A stretch of DNA of 48,062 bases from Eubacteriales bacterium. Lineage in GTDB: Bacteria > Bacillota > Clostridia > Christensenellales > Aristaeellaceae. Positions 14,589-23,617 of this stretch are shown in pieces. The stretch's first letter is position 1. Each line of letters begins with the position of its first letter. The stretch is taken from contig JAQWCW010000022.1 of assembly GCA_028705775.1 (NCBI GenBank), forward strand, positions 1-48,062, read 5' to 3'. Position numbers and translations under genes: made by a program. Under the pieces are notes generated by a model. It was not told where the DNA came from, did no database searches, and saw nothing but the letters and a program-made list of their open reading frames with translations.

Positions 14589-15584
14589 TTGCGGCTATCC
14601 GTGATTATGGCGGTTTACAACGCAAACAAGCGCTTTCTTTTGCGTCAGCTTGACTCAATAAAAGCCCAGACGCGCGCGCCGGACGAGGTAATAATAAGCG
14701 ATGATAATTCGCAGGACGACACGGCGCAGTTGATAAAAAACTACATTAATAAAAACAAGCTTGACTGGACGCTGATTGCGCAAAACAGCAATCTAGGCTA
14801 TATCGGCAACTTTGCTTTCTTGCTCGGCAGGGCGGCAGGCGACTATATAGCGCTCTGCGACCAGGACGATTTATGGCATGACGATAAAACAGCCGTCCTC
14901 TGCTCGTTACTTGACAATAACCCGTCAATGCAGGCAGCCGCCTGCGCCTACGGGCTTATTGACGAAAGCGGCGAAAAAATAACACGCGAAGGAAACAAGC
15001 GCAGCGCAAATCACGGTATCTATCCAAGACCTCTCAAAAGCGGAGAAGCCGAACCCGTCAATTCGTTTTTCACAAAGGATATGCCCGAATGCCTCTGCAA
15101 TCGCTTTATCGGCTGCTCGCTCGCTATAAGAAAAAGCGTCGCGCTCCAATACCTTTCCTACCAATCTCATGATATTCCGCACGATTGGGAGCTTTGCCTT
15201 ATAGCCGAGGCTTCCGGCGGTCTTATGTTTCTCAACGAGGAGCTGATGGATTACAGGCTTCATTCAAACAACACGATTGGGCTTCATTTAGAGAAGAAAA
15301 CAGGCATTAAGCCTGACGAGGATTCGCGGAAAAGGCTTGCCGCCGAATTTGCAAGAGCCGTTAAAAGGATGAAGGAAATATGCCTCGCAAACGGAATTGA
15401 AGCGCCGAAAAACATTGAACGCTATGCAGAAAACCGCTTCAAGGTCGTTTCGGATTACAGCCTTGCGGCGTACTTCAGGCTGTTTCTGAATATAAAGCTA
15501 TACCGAAGACAGTACAGTCTCCGGCAGAGGCTTGGCGATATTTATACTTTGGCAAGGCATAAGCTTTCAGGAGCAAAGGGATAA
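14589..15584 (+). CDS. Family 2 glycosyltransferase (rhamnosyltransferase-like)
   Basis: A 331-residue GT-A glycosyltransferase. The N-terminus has LSVIMAVYNANKRFLLRQLDSIKAQT (residues 3-28) and DEVIISDDNSQDDT. The metal-binding region is YIALCDQDDLWHDDK (about 90-104), and HDWELCL near 200 is typical of rhamnosyl or glucosyltransferases acting on cell-surface polysaccharides. It has no membrane segment. The start is TTG at 14589, supported by AAGGAGG (14574-14580) 8 bases upstream. It is a single-gene unit ended by a terminator that overlaps the stop of the convergent gtrA-like gene. Donor and acceptor cannot be inferred. Confidence 0.9.
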   Translation: MRLSVIMAVYNANKRFLLRQLDSIKAQTRAPDEVIISDDNSQDDTAQLIKNYINKNKLDWTLIAQNSNLGYIGNFAFLLGRAAGDYIALCDQDDLWHDDKTAVLCSLLDNNPSMQAAACAYGLIDESGEKITREGNKRSANHGIYPRPLKSGEAEPVNSFFTKDMPECLCNRFIGCSLAIRKSVALQYLSYQSHDIPHDWELCLIAEASGGLMFLNEELMDYRLHSNNTIGLHLEKKTGIKPDEDSRKRLAAEFARAVKRMKEICLANGIEAPKNIERYAENRFKVVSDYSLAAYFRLFLNIKLYRRQYSLRQRLGDIYTLARHKLSGAKG

Positions 15585-15610
15585 TCATCAGCTGTATAAG
15601 CAGACCTTGC

Positions 15611-15639
15611 GCGCAGAGCCTTTGCCCTGCGCTTATTTT
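15611..15639 (+). terminator. Terminator after the glycosyltransferase gene
   Basis: GCGCAG (15611-15616) pairs with CTGCGC (15627-15632), with two further inner GC pairs, followed by TTATTTT. The U-run overlaps the stop codon of the convergent gene. Confidence 0.65.
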
Positions 15640-16082
15640 GCGCCGTTTTTCTTTTCATCGGCATTTTTGCGGAAAACAATAAGCTTGCTGATAACATAGT
15701 TTAGAACGACGACAATTACAATCGCAACAATCTTTACTATCGAAACGTTAAACTTCAGCAAATCGGCAAACACGAACACAATTGCCAAGTCAAGCGCAAT
15801 CGTGAAGCCCCTCCCGATAAAGAATCTGCCGAATTCCTTCAGTCTTCCGCTCCGCATAGCCTCCGTGCTGTGGAAAACCATTCCCCTGTTTGTAAAGTAA
15901 GCGAAGATAACGCCTGCAAGATTGCTGATTATATTCGCAATCACGGTGGAATCCGGCGTTATCACCCAAACGGAGGTAAACAGCCATAATACGATATAGC
16001 TGAGTATCGTTGTCAGCGCGCCGAACACAATGTAGAGTATCAGCTCCTGATACTTATTATATAAAGCCTTGAGCTTCTCCAT
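15633..16082 (-). CDS. GtrA family membrane protein
   Basis: A 149-residue protein with four membrane helices and the GtrA-type features LILYIVFGALTTILSYIVLW near the N-terminus, NIISNLAGVIFAYFTNRGMVF in the middle, and VLNYVISKLIVFRK near the end. In the family, GtrA-like proteins are thought to flip lipid-linked sugars across the membrane for surface-polymer modification. It lies one base after the stop of the amino-acid kinase gene and is the last gene of a three-gene operon. The glycosyltransferase next door, on the opposite strand, is a possible partner. Confidence 0.9.
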   Translation of the reverse strand: MEKLKALYNKYQELILYIVFGALTTILSYIVLWLFTSVWVITPDSTVIANIISNLAGVIFAYFTNRGMVFHSTEAMRSGRLKEFGRFFIGRGFTIALDLAIVFVFADLLKFNVSIVKIVAIVIVVVLNYVISKLIVFRKNADEKKNGAK

Positions 16083-16083
16083 A

Positions 16084-16917
16084 TTACAACAGTCCTATTC
16101 TGGTGTGCGGAACGGTACCCGCGCACAAATCATGCAGATGGTATTTCGCGTGCCCGATAATGACGGTCGTTCCCTTTTTTGCCGCCCTGAGCGCATACTC
16201 AAGCTTGGCTTTTGCTCCGTTTGCGCCCTTCCTGCTTGCGCCGACGCAGTAATCCTGCGCCGCCTTTACATTGCGCTCAAGCTCGTCCGTATCCCTGCCG
16301 CTTAATTCGCGTATAAGGGATGAAGAATCGCCCGGCACGCGGTAAATACCTTCCGCAGAGGTCATGATAACAAGCAGCTTTGCATTAACAAGCCCTGCAA
16401 CGACAGCCGCCGTTTCATCATTATCGACGCATTCAACGACATCATTACCGTTTTCGCGCAGATGCGCAAGCTCCATCTTGCGGTTTTCCTCGTCGTTTAC
16501 AGGGTCGTTGTAGTTGACAATCGGGATTGCGCCCTGCTCGGGGCAGCGCATAAGCAGTTTTCGGATATGCTCGCGCTTTTCTGCGTCGTTGAAATGCGTG
16601 TACTCAACAAGCACCTGACGCACGTTGAATTCAGGGCTTACGAATTCGCGATAGCGGCTCATCAGTATCGACTGCCCCTGTGCGGCATAATCCGTCTTAA
16701 TATCGTTCACATCGCCGCTCAGCTCTTTGCCCGTCCTGCGCATATAGTCGAGCCTGCCGATTTCCGTAGCGCCCGAAGAAACCCAAATCATTCCCGGGCG
16801 CAAGTCCTGCGCAAGCCGCGAAATAATATTGTAGTCTATATCATTTTCTTCCGGACGGATAAGCGCCATCGAACCGATTTTCCCCACAAGCTCAATCCTG
16901 TTATCATCAGCATTCAT
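16084..16917 (-). CDS. Amino-acid kinase family protein, glutamate 5-kinase-like
   Basis: A 277-residue single-domain kinase of the carbamate/aspartokinase fold. The N-terminal VGKIGSMALI replaces the usual KxGS of glutamate 5-kinases, and MIWVSSGATEIGRL corresponds to their VSSGAV block; PIVNYNDPV and VDNDETAAVVAGLVNAKLLVIMTSAEGIY match the substrate and nucleotide regions. It lacks a C-terminal PUA domain. Glutamate 5-kinase makes glutamyl phosphate for proline synthesis, but no proA is nearby and the divergence leaves the substrate uncertain. Its ATG overlaps the upstream MATE gene by 11 bases; GGGGAG is about 13 bases upstream. Confidence 0.75.
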   Translation of the reverse strand: MNADDNRIELVGKIGSMALIRPEENDIDYNIISRLAQDLRPGMIWVSSGATEIGRLDYMRRTGKELSGDVNDIKTDYAAQGQSILMSRYREFVSPEFNVRQVLVEYTHFNDAEKREHIRKLLMRCPEQGAIPIVNYNDPVNDEENRKMELAHLRENGNDVVECVDNDETAAVVAGLVNAKLLVIMTSAEGIYRVPGDSSSLIRELSGRDTDELERNVKAAQDYCVGASRKGANGAKAKLEYALRAAKKGTTVIIGHAKYHLHDLCAGTVPHTRIGLL

Positions 16918-18337
16918 CTGTTTTAGCCACTCTCCCCGTTTTTACAAGATTGTGCATCCATTTGCCGCTTATGTAGCGCGGCAGCGATATTGCGATTTTA
17001 ACGATTTCCTCGGCAAAGGTGAAAAGGAACGCAAGCTGAATCGGAAGCCCCCAGAGATAGACTGCCATTGCGAGCAAAGGAACGCCTATCCCCCACACCG
17101 TGCCGATTTCAAGTATCATTGAGAACAGGGAATCGCCGCCGGCGCGAAGAATTCCGACAATCATCACCGAATTCATGCATTTTATCGGCAGCGCGAAGGA
17201 AACGAGCATAAGCAGAACCGAAGCGGTAGAGCGCGCCGTATCCGACACTCCCGAGAAAAGGCTTACCATAGAATCCCGCATGAAGAACATGACTATTCCC
17301 AAGACGACCGAAATCATCACGCCGCCGATAAGCATTCGTTTCGAGTAAAGCTTTGCCGCCTTGAAATCATCCGCGCCGATTGCCATTCCGACGATTATTG
17401 CGGAGGAATTCATGATTCCGTAGATAAGCACGTAGATGATGTTGTCAATCGTGTTGAATATGCTTATTCCGGAAACCACCTCGTTTCCGTAATTGCCGTA
17501 AAACACGCTGTACATCATCATTCCGAGCGACCAAAGACCCTCGTTAAGTATAACAGGAAGTATCGTTTTAGCAAAGCGTTTCATAAACGCTTTATCCGGC
17601 AGAATAAAGCTTTCCTTGTTTATCGCGCTCGGCAGGCGCTTCCTGTAGCTTAAGGTGACGTTGATTGTAAGCGATACGGCAGCGGCGAATACCGTCGCTA
17701 TTGCCGCGCCCTTCACGCCGAGCCTTGGCAGACCGAAATTGCCGTAAATCAGGCAGAAGTTCATAAAGGTGTTGACCAGTATGGATATTATCGCGGCTAT
17801 CATCGGTATGTTTGTTCTCTCGCAGGATTTGAGTGTTGCGGAAAAGCAGTTGTCAACCGATTGTATCAGATACCCAAGCGCGACAATCCGCAGATAATCG
17901 GCTGCAAGCTCGCGGCTTGCTCCGGCGCGCAAAAACCACGATGCTATGAATTCCGGCGCGCACATTGCAAAGGACGCAAACAAAAGCGCAACAAGAACGC
18001 TTATCCGCAGATTGATTGCCATCACCTTTTGAACGCTCTTTACGTCGCGCTTTCCCCAGAATTGGGAGAGAAATATCGCGGAGCCGCTTGAGCAGCCGAA
18101 CAGGAATATTTGAAAAACAAAGGTATATCTGTTTGCCTGAGAAACAGCCGAATACGCGTCATCCCCAAGGCTTGAAACCATAAAGTTATCAACCAGATTA
18201 AGGGACGCGGAAACAAGCATTTGCAGAATAATTGGCACAGCTATTCTGAAAAAGCGGCGTGTGAACTCAGGTTCCCACCTGATAATCGAGCCTTTTTCCG
18301 AGAGCATTAAGTCCAACACACCTTTCGGCAGCTTCAT
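16907..18337 (-). CDS. MATE family multidrug/toxin exporter
   Basis: A 476-residue protein with about twelve membrane helices in two homologous halves, typical of MATE sodium- or proton-coupled exporters. Recognisable blocks are IAVPIILQMLVSASLNLVDNFMVSSLGDDA (about 32-61), the QFWGKRD loop, and the second-half TILPVILNEGLWSLGMMMYSVFYG. The substrate is unknown. The ATG at 18337 has AAGG just upstream; an internal ATG 11 codons in, behind GAAAGGTG, is an alternative. It is first in an operon with the kinase and GtrA-like genes and is divergent from the ECF transporter operon. Confidence 0.93.
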   Translation of the reverse strand: MKLPKGVLDLMLSEKGSIIRWEPEFTRRFFRIAVPIILQMLVSASLNLVDNFMVSSLGDDAYSAVSQANRYTFVFQIFLFGCSSGSAIFLSQFWGKRDVKSVQKVMAINLRISVLVALLFASFAMCAPEFIASWFLRAGASRELAADYLRIVALGYLIQSVDNCFSATLKSCERTNIPMIAAIISILVNTFMNFCLIYGNFGLPRLGVKGAAIATVFAAAVSLTINVTLSYRKRLPSAINKESFILPDKAFMKRFAKTILPVILNEGLWSLGMMMYSVFYGNYGNEVVSGISIFNTIDNIIYVLIYGIMNSSAIIVGMAIGADDFKAAKLYSKRMLIGGVMISVVLGIVMFFMRDSMVSLFSGVSDTARSTASVLLMLVSFALPIKCMNSVMIVGILRAGGDSLFSMILEIGTVWGIGVPLLAMAVYLWGLPIQLAFLFTFAEEIVKIAISLPRYISGKWMHNLVKTGRVAKTDEC

Positions 18338-18364
18338 TGCGCCTTTGAATTACAAATCTCATGC

Positions 18365-18393
18365 ATTATATCATTAAGTAATGCTTGCCGCAA
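18365..18393 (-). promoter_or_regulatory. Promoter of the MATE operon
   Basis: On the minus strand TTGCGG (18388-18393) and a perfect TATAAT (18365-18370) are separated by 17 bp. Its -35 lies 2 bp from the -35 of the divergent ECF promoter, so the two may compete. Confidence 0.7.
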
Positions 18394-18395
18394 GA

Positions 18396-18424
18396 TTGCC
18401 GAGGAAAGCATAACGTGGTATACT
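18396..18424 (+). promoter_or_regulatory. Promoter of the ecfA-ecfT-truA operon
   Basis: TTGCCG (18396-18401) and TATACT (18419-18424) are separated by 17 bp, 38 bases before the ecfA start codon. Confidence 0.6.
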
Positions 18425-18462
18425 TACAGCGTATATTATTTATTTGTAAGGGAGAATGCGCA

Positions 18463-20253
18463 ATGCCGCAAGCCCAGAACGACGCAATGGTTTCCGCAGA
18501 CGCCGAAAACGGCGTTTGCGTTAGCGTAAGGGACGTTTCCTTCCATTATGAGGATGCAAGCGAAAACGCGCTTACCGATATCAGTCTTGACATAAAAAGC
18601 GGTGAATTTGTCGCCGTTCTCGGTCATAACGGGAGCGGCAAAAGCACGCTTGCAAAGCTAATCAACGCGCTGTACCTTCCGAGCGACGGCAGCGTTTTTG
18701 TATGCGGAATCGATACTAAAAACGAGGATAAGCTGTGGGATATAAGGCGAAACGCGGGAATGGTATTCCAGAATCCCGATAATCAGCTTGTAGCCAATAT
18801 TGTCGAGGACGACGTTGCCTTCGGTCTTGAAAACATTGCCGTTCCGAATCCGGAAATGGAAGGGCGCATTACAGAAGCGCTCTCCGCCGTCAATATGCTC
18901 GCCTTCCGTAAATACAGCCCGAATATGCTTTCTGGCGGGCAAAAGCAGCGCGTCGCGATAGCGGGCATTCTAGCTATGAAGCCGCGCATTATCGTAATGG
19001 ACGAATCAACCGCAATGCTTGACCCCAGCGGACGCGCCGAGGTGCTTAAAACAGCGCAGCATCTCAACAAAGCCGAGGGAATAACGGTTATTTGGATTAC
19101 TCACTTCATGGAAGAAGCGGCGACCGCCGACAGGGTTATTGTTATCAACGACAGCAAGGCGGTAATGAGCGGCACACCTAGAGAAGTATTTTCGCAGGTT
19201 GACGTTCTGCGCTCAATGCGGCTTGACGTTCCCCCGATGACGCAGCTCTGCCAGCTTCTTTCAAAGGGCGGAATGGATATACCGACAGACTTGCTTACGG
19301 TTTCCGAGGTGTTCGACTATCTTGGAAAGATAAAGCCGGAAAAGGCGTCGGATGTTGAGGATACTCCCGACTATCCCGCTCCGCAGGGCGAGGCGATGGT
19401 TGAGCTTAAAGCTCTTTCGCATATATACGCCAAGAATACGCCGTATGAAGCGGTTGCGCTCAGCGATATCGACCTTTCAATATGGCAGGGCGAATTCATA
19501 GGGCTTATCGGGCATACAGGCTCCGGTAAATCAACCCTGATTCAGCACCTTAACGGGCTTGAAGATCCGACGAGCGGCGAAGTGCTGTTCAGAGGCGAAA
19601 ACATCAATGACAAAAGCGCGGATAAGCGCGCGCTGAGGCGCAAGGTCGGGCTTGTATTCCAGTACCCCGAAAACCAGCTTTTTGAGGAAACGGTCAGCAA
19701 GGATATTGCTTTCGGCCCTAAAAACCTTGGGCTTTCGCCTGACGAAATCAAGGAGCGCGTCGAATACGCCGCAAAGATGGTCGGGCTTAACCTTTCAGAG
19801 CTTGGCGAGCGCTCCCCCTTTGAGCTTTCGGGCGGTCAGATGCGGCGGGTCGCTATCGCGGGAGTTATCGCAATGAAGCCCGAATTGCTTATCCTTGACG
19901 AGCCGATTGCGGGGCTTGACCCGCAGGGCAGGGACGATATCACCGATATGCTTGAAAACCTTCATAAAGAAGGTGGGATTACAATACTGATGGTCAGCCA
20001 TAACATGGATGATATTGCGAGAATATCCACCCGCCTAATCGTAATGAATACAGGAAAGCTTGTTATGAGCGGCACTCCGCGAACGGTTTTCTCACATTGC
20101 GACGAGCTTAAAGCCATCGGGCTTAACGTTCCGCACGCCGCTCAGCTCGCAAGGCTTTTGCGCAATATCGACTGGCAGATTCCTGCGGATATATACGACC
20201 TCGATACGCTTTCCAAGCACATTCTTTCCGCGTGGGGAGGCGACCGTCAATGA
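18463..20253 (+). CDS. Fused energy-coupling factor ATPase (EcfA1-EcfA2)
   Basis: A 596-residue protein carrying two complete ABC ATPase domains that in most Bacillota are two separate genes. Domain 1 (about 18-270) has Walker A GHNGSGKST at 54-62, signature LSGGQKQR and Walker B with VMDESTAMLDP, typical of EcfA1. Domain 2 (about 310-575) has GHTGSGKST, LSGGQMRR and LDEPIAGLDP, typical of EcfA2. The joint is a linker of about 40 residues. With EcfT they form the module that powers vitamin or metal uptake through separate S components, none of which is encoded here. ATG 18463 follows GGAGA by 7 bases. It overlaps ecfT by ATGA. Confidence 0.93.
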   Translation: MPQAQNDAMVSADAENGVCVSVRDVSFHYEDASENALTDISLDIKSGEFVAVLGHNGSGKSTLAKLINALYLPSDGSVFVCGIDTKNEDKLWDIRRNAGMVFQNPDNQLVANIVEDDVAFGLENIAVPNPEMEGRITEALSAVNMLAFRKYSPNMLSGGQKQRVAIAGILAMKPRIIVMDESTAMLDPSGRAEVLKTAQHLNKAEGITVIWITHFMEEAATADRVIVINDSKAVMSGTPREVFSQVDVLRSMRLDVPPMTQLCQLLSKGGMDIPTDLLTVSEVFDYLGKIKPEKASDVEDTPDYPAPQGEAMVELKALSHIYAKNTPYEAVALSDIDLSIWQGEFIGLIGHTGSGKSTLIQHLNGLEDPTSGEVLFRGENINDKSADKRALRRKVGLVFQYPENQLFEETVSKDIAFGPKNLGLSPDEIKERVEYAAKMVGLNLSELGERSPFELSGGQMRRVAIAGVIAMKPELLILDEPIAGLDPQGRDDITDMLENLHKEGGITILMVSHNMDDIARISTRLIVMNTGKLVMSGTPRTVFSHCDELKAIGLNVPHAAQLARLLRNIDWQIPADIYDLDTLSKHILSAWGGDRQ

Positions 20254-21050
20254 ACATAAATATTACGCTCGGTCAGTACTACCCCGCAAAAAGCCCTATT
20301 CATTCGCTTGACCCTCGGATGAAGGTATCCCTCACCGTGCTTTTCATGGTCGCGATTTTCGTCATCCGCAATTTCTGGGGCTACGCCGTTGTTGCGGCGT
20401 TCATCCTTGTCGTCAACAGGCTTGCGAAAGTTCCGCTTTCCTTCCTCCTCAAAGGCTTGAAGCCTCTGCGCTTTGTCCTGATTCTCACCTTTATTCTCAA
20501 CCTGTTTCTTTCAGTCGGTAACAATGTTCTTTGGTCTTGGTGGATTTTTACCATAACCGAGGACGGCTTGGTTAATGCGCTTCACTTTTCATTAAGGCTT
20601 GTTTTCCTTGTAATGGGAACGAGCCTGCTTACGCTTACCACAACGCCCGTCACGATGACGGACGCTCTTGAAAGGCTGCTTTCCCCGCTTCGCAAAATTC
20701 ACTTTCCCGCGCATGAGCTTGCGATGATGATGACCATTGCCCTGCGCTTTATTCCTACCCTGCTCGAGGAAACGCAAAAAATTATGAAGGCGCAAAAGGC
20801 GCGCGGAGCGGATTTTGAGCATGGAAACCTGATGGAGCGAGCCAAAGCGCTTGTCCCGCTGCTCGTTCCGCTTTTCGTAAGCGCGTTCAGATGCGCGACA
20901 GACCTTGCGAACGCTATGGAGGCAAGATGCTATCACGGCGGCGAAAACAGAACGCGATATCACGTTATGAAGCTTTGCAAAACAGACTTTTATGCGCTTG
21001 CTATAACCGCAGCAATGCTTGCCGCGATTATCCTTCTTAACGCTATCTAA
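20250..21050 (+). CDS. ecfT: Energy-coupling factor transporter transmembrane protein EcfT
   Basis: A 266-residue protein with N-terminal membrane helices and a cytoplasmic coupling region holding the two short motifs expected of EcfT: KARGADFEHG near residue 185 and MEARCYHGGE near 225. EcfT links the ATPases to the substrate-binding S component. ATG 20250 overlaps the ecfA stop and follows GGAGG (20236-20240), so the upstream part of the open frame is not used. The order ecfA-ecfA-ecfT-truA matches that in B. subtilis. Confidence 0.94.
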   Translation: MNINITLGQYYPAKSPIHSLDPRMKVSLTVLFMVAIFVIRNFWGYAVVAAFILVVNRLAKVPLSFLLKGLKPLRFVLILTFILNLFLSVGNNVLWSWWIFTITEDGLVNALHFSLRLVFLVMGTSLLTLTTTPVTMTDALERLLSPLRKIHFPAHELAMMMTIALRFIPTLLEETQKIMKAQKARGADFEHGNLMERAKALVPLLVPLFVSAFRCATDLANAMEARCYHGGENRTRYHVMKLCKTDFYALAITAAMLAAIILLNAI

Positions 21051-21054
21051 TAAA

Positions 21055-21792
21055 ATGAGCAGAGTCAAGCTTATAATCGAATACGACGGCACAGCTTACT
21101 GCGGCTGGCAGCATCAGCAAAACGGCTTATCCGTGCAGCAGGTGCTGGAGGGCGCAATAGAAAAGGCGTCTGGAGCGTTTTCCCGCGTTACAGGTTCAAG
21201 CCGAACCGACGCGGGCGTTCACGCTTTATGCCAGACGGCTCATTTTGATACAGAAAGCACCATTCCTCCGGAGAAATGGTGCTATGTTCTAAATACCATT
21301 CTCCCGCCCGACATTCGGGTGACGAAAAGCGAGCAAGCCGCGGATGATTTTCACGCCCGCTTTTCTGCTCGCGGGAAACGATACAGGTATTTAATTACGA
21401 ACGCATTTTCAGCGGGAGCGATAGATTACAGAACGCATTGGCACGTTCCGGGGAAGCTTGATATCAACCTCATGAAGCAAGCGTGCGCAGATATAAAGGG
21501 AACGCACGATTTTGCTGCATTCTGCGCTGCCGGCGGAAGCCAGAAGACTACCATAAGAACAGTTTATGAAGCGGAAATTTCGCAAGCCGGAAACGAGATA
21601 AGCTTTGAGATTTCAGGCAACGCTTTTTTGTACAACATGGTCAGAATCCTTGTCGGGACGCTCGTTGATATAGGCAAGGGCAGGCTTTCCCCTTCCGCAA
21701 TCAAAGACGCTTTTGAAAATACGGACAGGCGGCTTGCGGGTGAAACGGCTCCGCCGCAGGGCTTATGCCTGATGAATGTGTTTTACGAATAA
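21055..21792 (+). CDS. truA: tRNA pseudouridine(38-40) synthase TruA
   Basis: A 245-residue enzyme that isomerises uridines 38-40 in the anticodon arm of tRNAs. The N-terminal LIIEYDGTAYCGWQHQ and the catalytic motif GSSRTDAGVHA with Asp52 are intact, and FLYNMVRILVGTLVDIGKG near the C-terminus is characteristic. ATG 21055 lies 4 bases after the ecfT stop and has no Shine-Dalgarno sequence, so it probably depends on translational coupling to ecfT. It ends one base before the stop of convergent trmK. Confidence 0.96.
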   Translation: MSRVKLIIEYDGTAYCGWQHQQNGLSVQQVLEGAIEKASGAFSRVTGSSRTDAGVHALCQTAHFDTESTIPPEKWCYVLNTILPPDIRVTKSEQAADDFHARFSARGKRYRYLITNAFSAGAIDYRTHWHVPGKLDINLMKQACADIKGTHDFAAFCAAGGSQKTTIRTVYEAEISQAGNEISFEISGNAFLYNMVRILVGTLVDIGKGRLSPSAIKDAFENTDRRLAGETAPPQGLCLMNVFYE

Positions 21793-21793
21793 G

Positions 21794-22504
21794 CTAAGCA
21801 AGCCCGCCGCTTTCCTTGCTTAAGCGCTCTATTGCCTCGCAGAGCCATTCGTAACGCTTCTTATAAAGCGCAATCCTTTTTGCATTCTGCTTAACCGCTT
21901 TGGATGTTTCATCTAAAGCGGTTTTTACGACTTCCCTTCTCCATGAATAGTATCGGCGGGTAAGCTCGTCGCAGTTCAGCTGAAGCTTTGTTCCGATATA
22001 AATATCCCTTTCGGCGCATTCCTCGGCGCCTTTTTTTGCGTATATGATTACATAAAGCCGACCTGCCGCGCAGGCGACTTTTTCATCCTCTATATGATAG
22101 CCGATTCGGCATACCGCTTCCCGCACAAGCTCCGGCTCGGTGTTCGGGGAAAGTACAAGCGCTGCTCCCGAAAGCCGCTCTGCGCCGCTTTCCATAATCC
22201 TCGCAATCAGTTCTCCGCCCATTCCGCAAATTGCCGCGCACTCGACAGGCTTTTCTATCGCATTAAGCCCGTCCGCAACGATAAATTCAGCCCTGTCCGA
22301 TACATTTTTGAGGTTTACTCTTGCTTTCAGGAGCGATTCCGCGCTTATATCGGAAACGACCATGCGCATATTTGGGTTTGACTCAAGAAGGAAAAGCGAG
22401 AGATACCCATGGTCCGAGCCTATATCGGCGGCATATTTGCAGGAGCGCATATAAAAAGCAGCCGCGCGCAGTCTGTTATCCAAACGCACGGCTGAATTTT
22501 TCAT
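21794..22504 (-). CDS. trmK: tRNA (adenine(22)-N1)-methyltransferase TrmK
   Basis: A 236-residue SAM-dependent methyltransferase with a Rossmann domain (AADIGSDHGYLSLFLLE, about 24-40; VVSDISAESLLKAR; AICGMGGELIARIM) and a C-terminal coiled-coil-like helical part rich in Arg, Lys and Glu. It methylates A22 in the D-arm of tRNAs. Its place right after rpoD is the conserved Firmicutes arrangement. The start ATG at 22504 follows the rpoD stop by 13 bases, with AGGAG just ahead of it. Confidence 0.92.
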   Translation of the reverse strand: MKNSAVRLDNRLRAAAFYMRSCKYAADIGSDHGYLSLFLLESNPNMRMVVSDISAESLLKARVNLKNVSDRAEFIVADGLNAIEKPVECAAICGMGGELIARIMESGAERLSGAALVLSPNTEPELVREAVCRIGYHIEDEKVACAAGRLYVIIYAKKGAEECAERDIYIGTKLQLNCDELTRRYYSWRREVVKTALDETSKAVKQNAKRIALYKKRYEWLCEAIERLSKESGGLA

Positions 22505-22517
22505 AAATATCTCCTAA

Positions 22518-23612
22518 TCAATCAAGATAATCGCGGAGCTTCTTTGAGCGGCTGGGATGGCGAAGCTTGCGGAGCGCCTTTGCTTCAATCTGACGTATGC
22601 GCTCGCGGGTTACCTCGAACTCCTTGCCGACCTCCTCAAGGGTGCGCTGCCGTCCGTCCTCAAGCCCGAACCTTAAGCGAAGTACCTTTTCCTCGCGCGT
22701 AGTGAGCGTATCAAGCACGTCCATAAGCTGCTCGCGCATCAGGGAGAAGGAAGCAGCCTCGGCGGGCGCGGGAGCGTCCTCGTCGGGAATGAAATCGCCC
22801 AAATGGCTGTCCTCTTCCTCGCCGATAGGCGTCTCAAGGGAAACAGGCTCCTGAGCAATCTTGATAATTTCGCGTACCTTCGCTTCGGAAATGTTCATTT
22901 CCTTTGCAATTTCGTCCGGCTGCGGCTCTCTGCCGTATTCCTGCAAGAGCTGGCGGGAAACGCGGATTAGCTTATTGATAGTTTCAACCATATGAACGGG
23001 AATGCGGATAGTGCGCGCTTGGTCTGCGATTGCGCGCGTTATTGCCTGCCTAATCCACCACGTGGCATAGGTTGAGAATTTATAGCCCTTGCGGTAATCG
23101 AACTTTTCTACCGCCTTAATAAGCCCCAGATTCCCCTCCTGAATCAAGTCAAGAAAGAGCATACCGCGCCCGACATAACGCTTTGCAATGGACACAACAA
23201 GGCGCAGATTGCTTTCGGCAAGCTTCTTCTTCGCTTCCTCGTCGCCCTGCTCCATGCGCTTTGCAAGCTCAATTTCTTCCTGAGCGGTAAGCAAAGGAAC
23301 TTTGCCGATTTCCTTGAGATACATACGAACGGGGTCGTCGATGCTTATGCCGTCGGGAACAGAAAGGTCTTCCTTCTCAACAAGCTCTACCTCGCTGGGC
23401 GCGTCTGCTTCTGCTGCCAGCTGTTCACTTTCTTTTATGACCTCTATGCCGAGCTGCTCCATATTATCAAGTATCTTATCCAGGTTCTCAGGCTCCATTT
23501 CCTGCTCGGTAAGCGAATTCATAATCTCCGAGTAGGTAAGAACACCCTTACTCTTGCCCTGCTGGATAAGCTCTTCCATCTTTGGCTGATTCGCATCAGA
23601 AATGCTCGCCAT
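22518..23612 (-). CDS. rpoD: RNA polymerase primary sigma factor RpoD (SigA)
   Basis: A 364-residue housekeeping sigma factor. It has a short acidic region 1.1-like N-terminus, region 1.2 ([16 protein letters not shown]), region 2 with [39 protein letters not shown] and [10 protein letters not shown], and region 3. Region 4 ends with [20 protein letters not shown]. It directs transcription from the TTGACA/TATAAT promoters listed here. ATG 23612 was chosen with GGAG 8 bases upstream, rather than the GTG three codons earlier, which would sit on top of that site. It follows dnaG by 5 bases. Confidence 0.97.
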   Translation of the reverse strand: MASISDANQPKMEELIQQGKSKGVLTYSEIMNSLTEQEMEPENLDKILDNMEQLGIEVIKESEQLAAEADAPSEVELVEKEDLSVPDGISIDDPVRMYLKEIGKVPLLTAQEEIELAKRMEQGDEEAKKKLAESNLRLVVSIAKRYVGRGMLFLDLIQEGNLGLIKAVEKFDYRKGYKFSTYATWWIRQAITRAIADQARTIRIPVHMVETINKLIRVSRQLLQEYGREPQPDEIAKEMNISEAKVREIIKIAQEPVSLETPIGEEEDSHLGDFIPDEDAPAPAEAASFSLMREQLMDVLDTLTTREEKVLRLRFGLEDGRQRTLEEVGKEFEVTRERIRQIEAKALRKLRHPSRSKKLRDYLD

Positions 23613-23617
23613 ACCGG

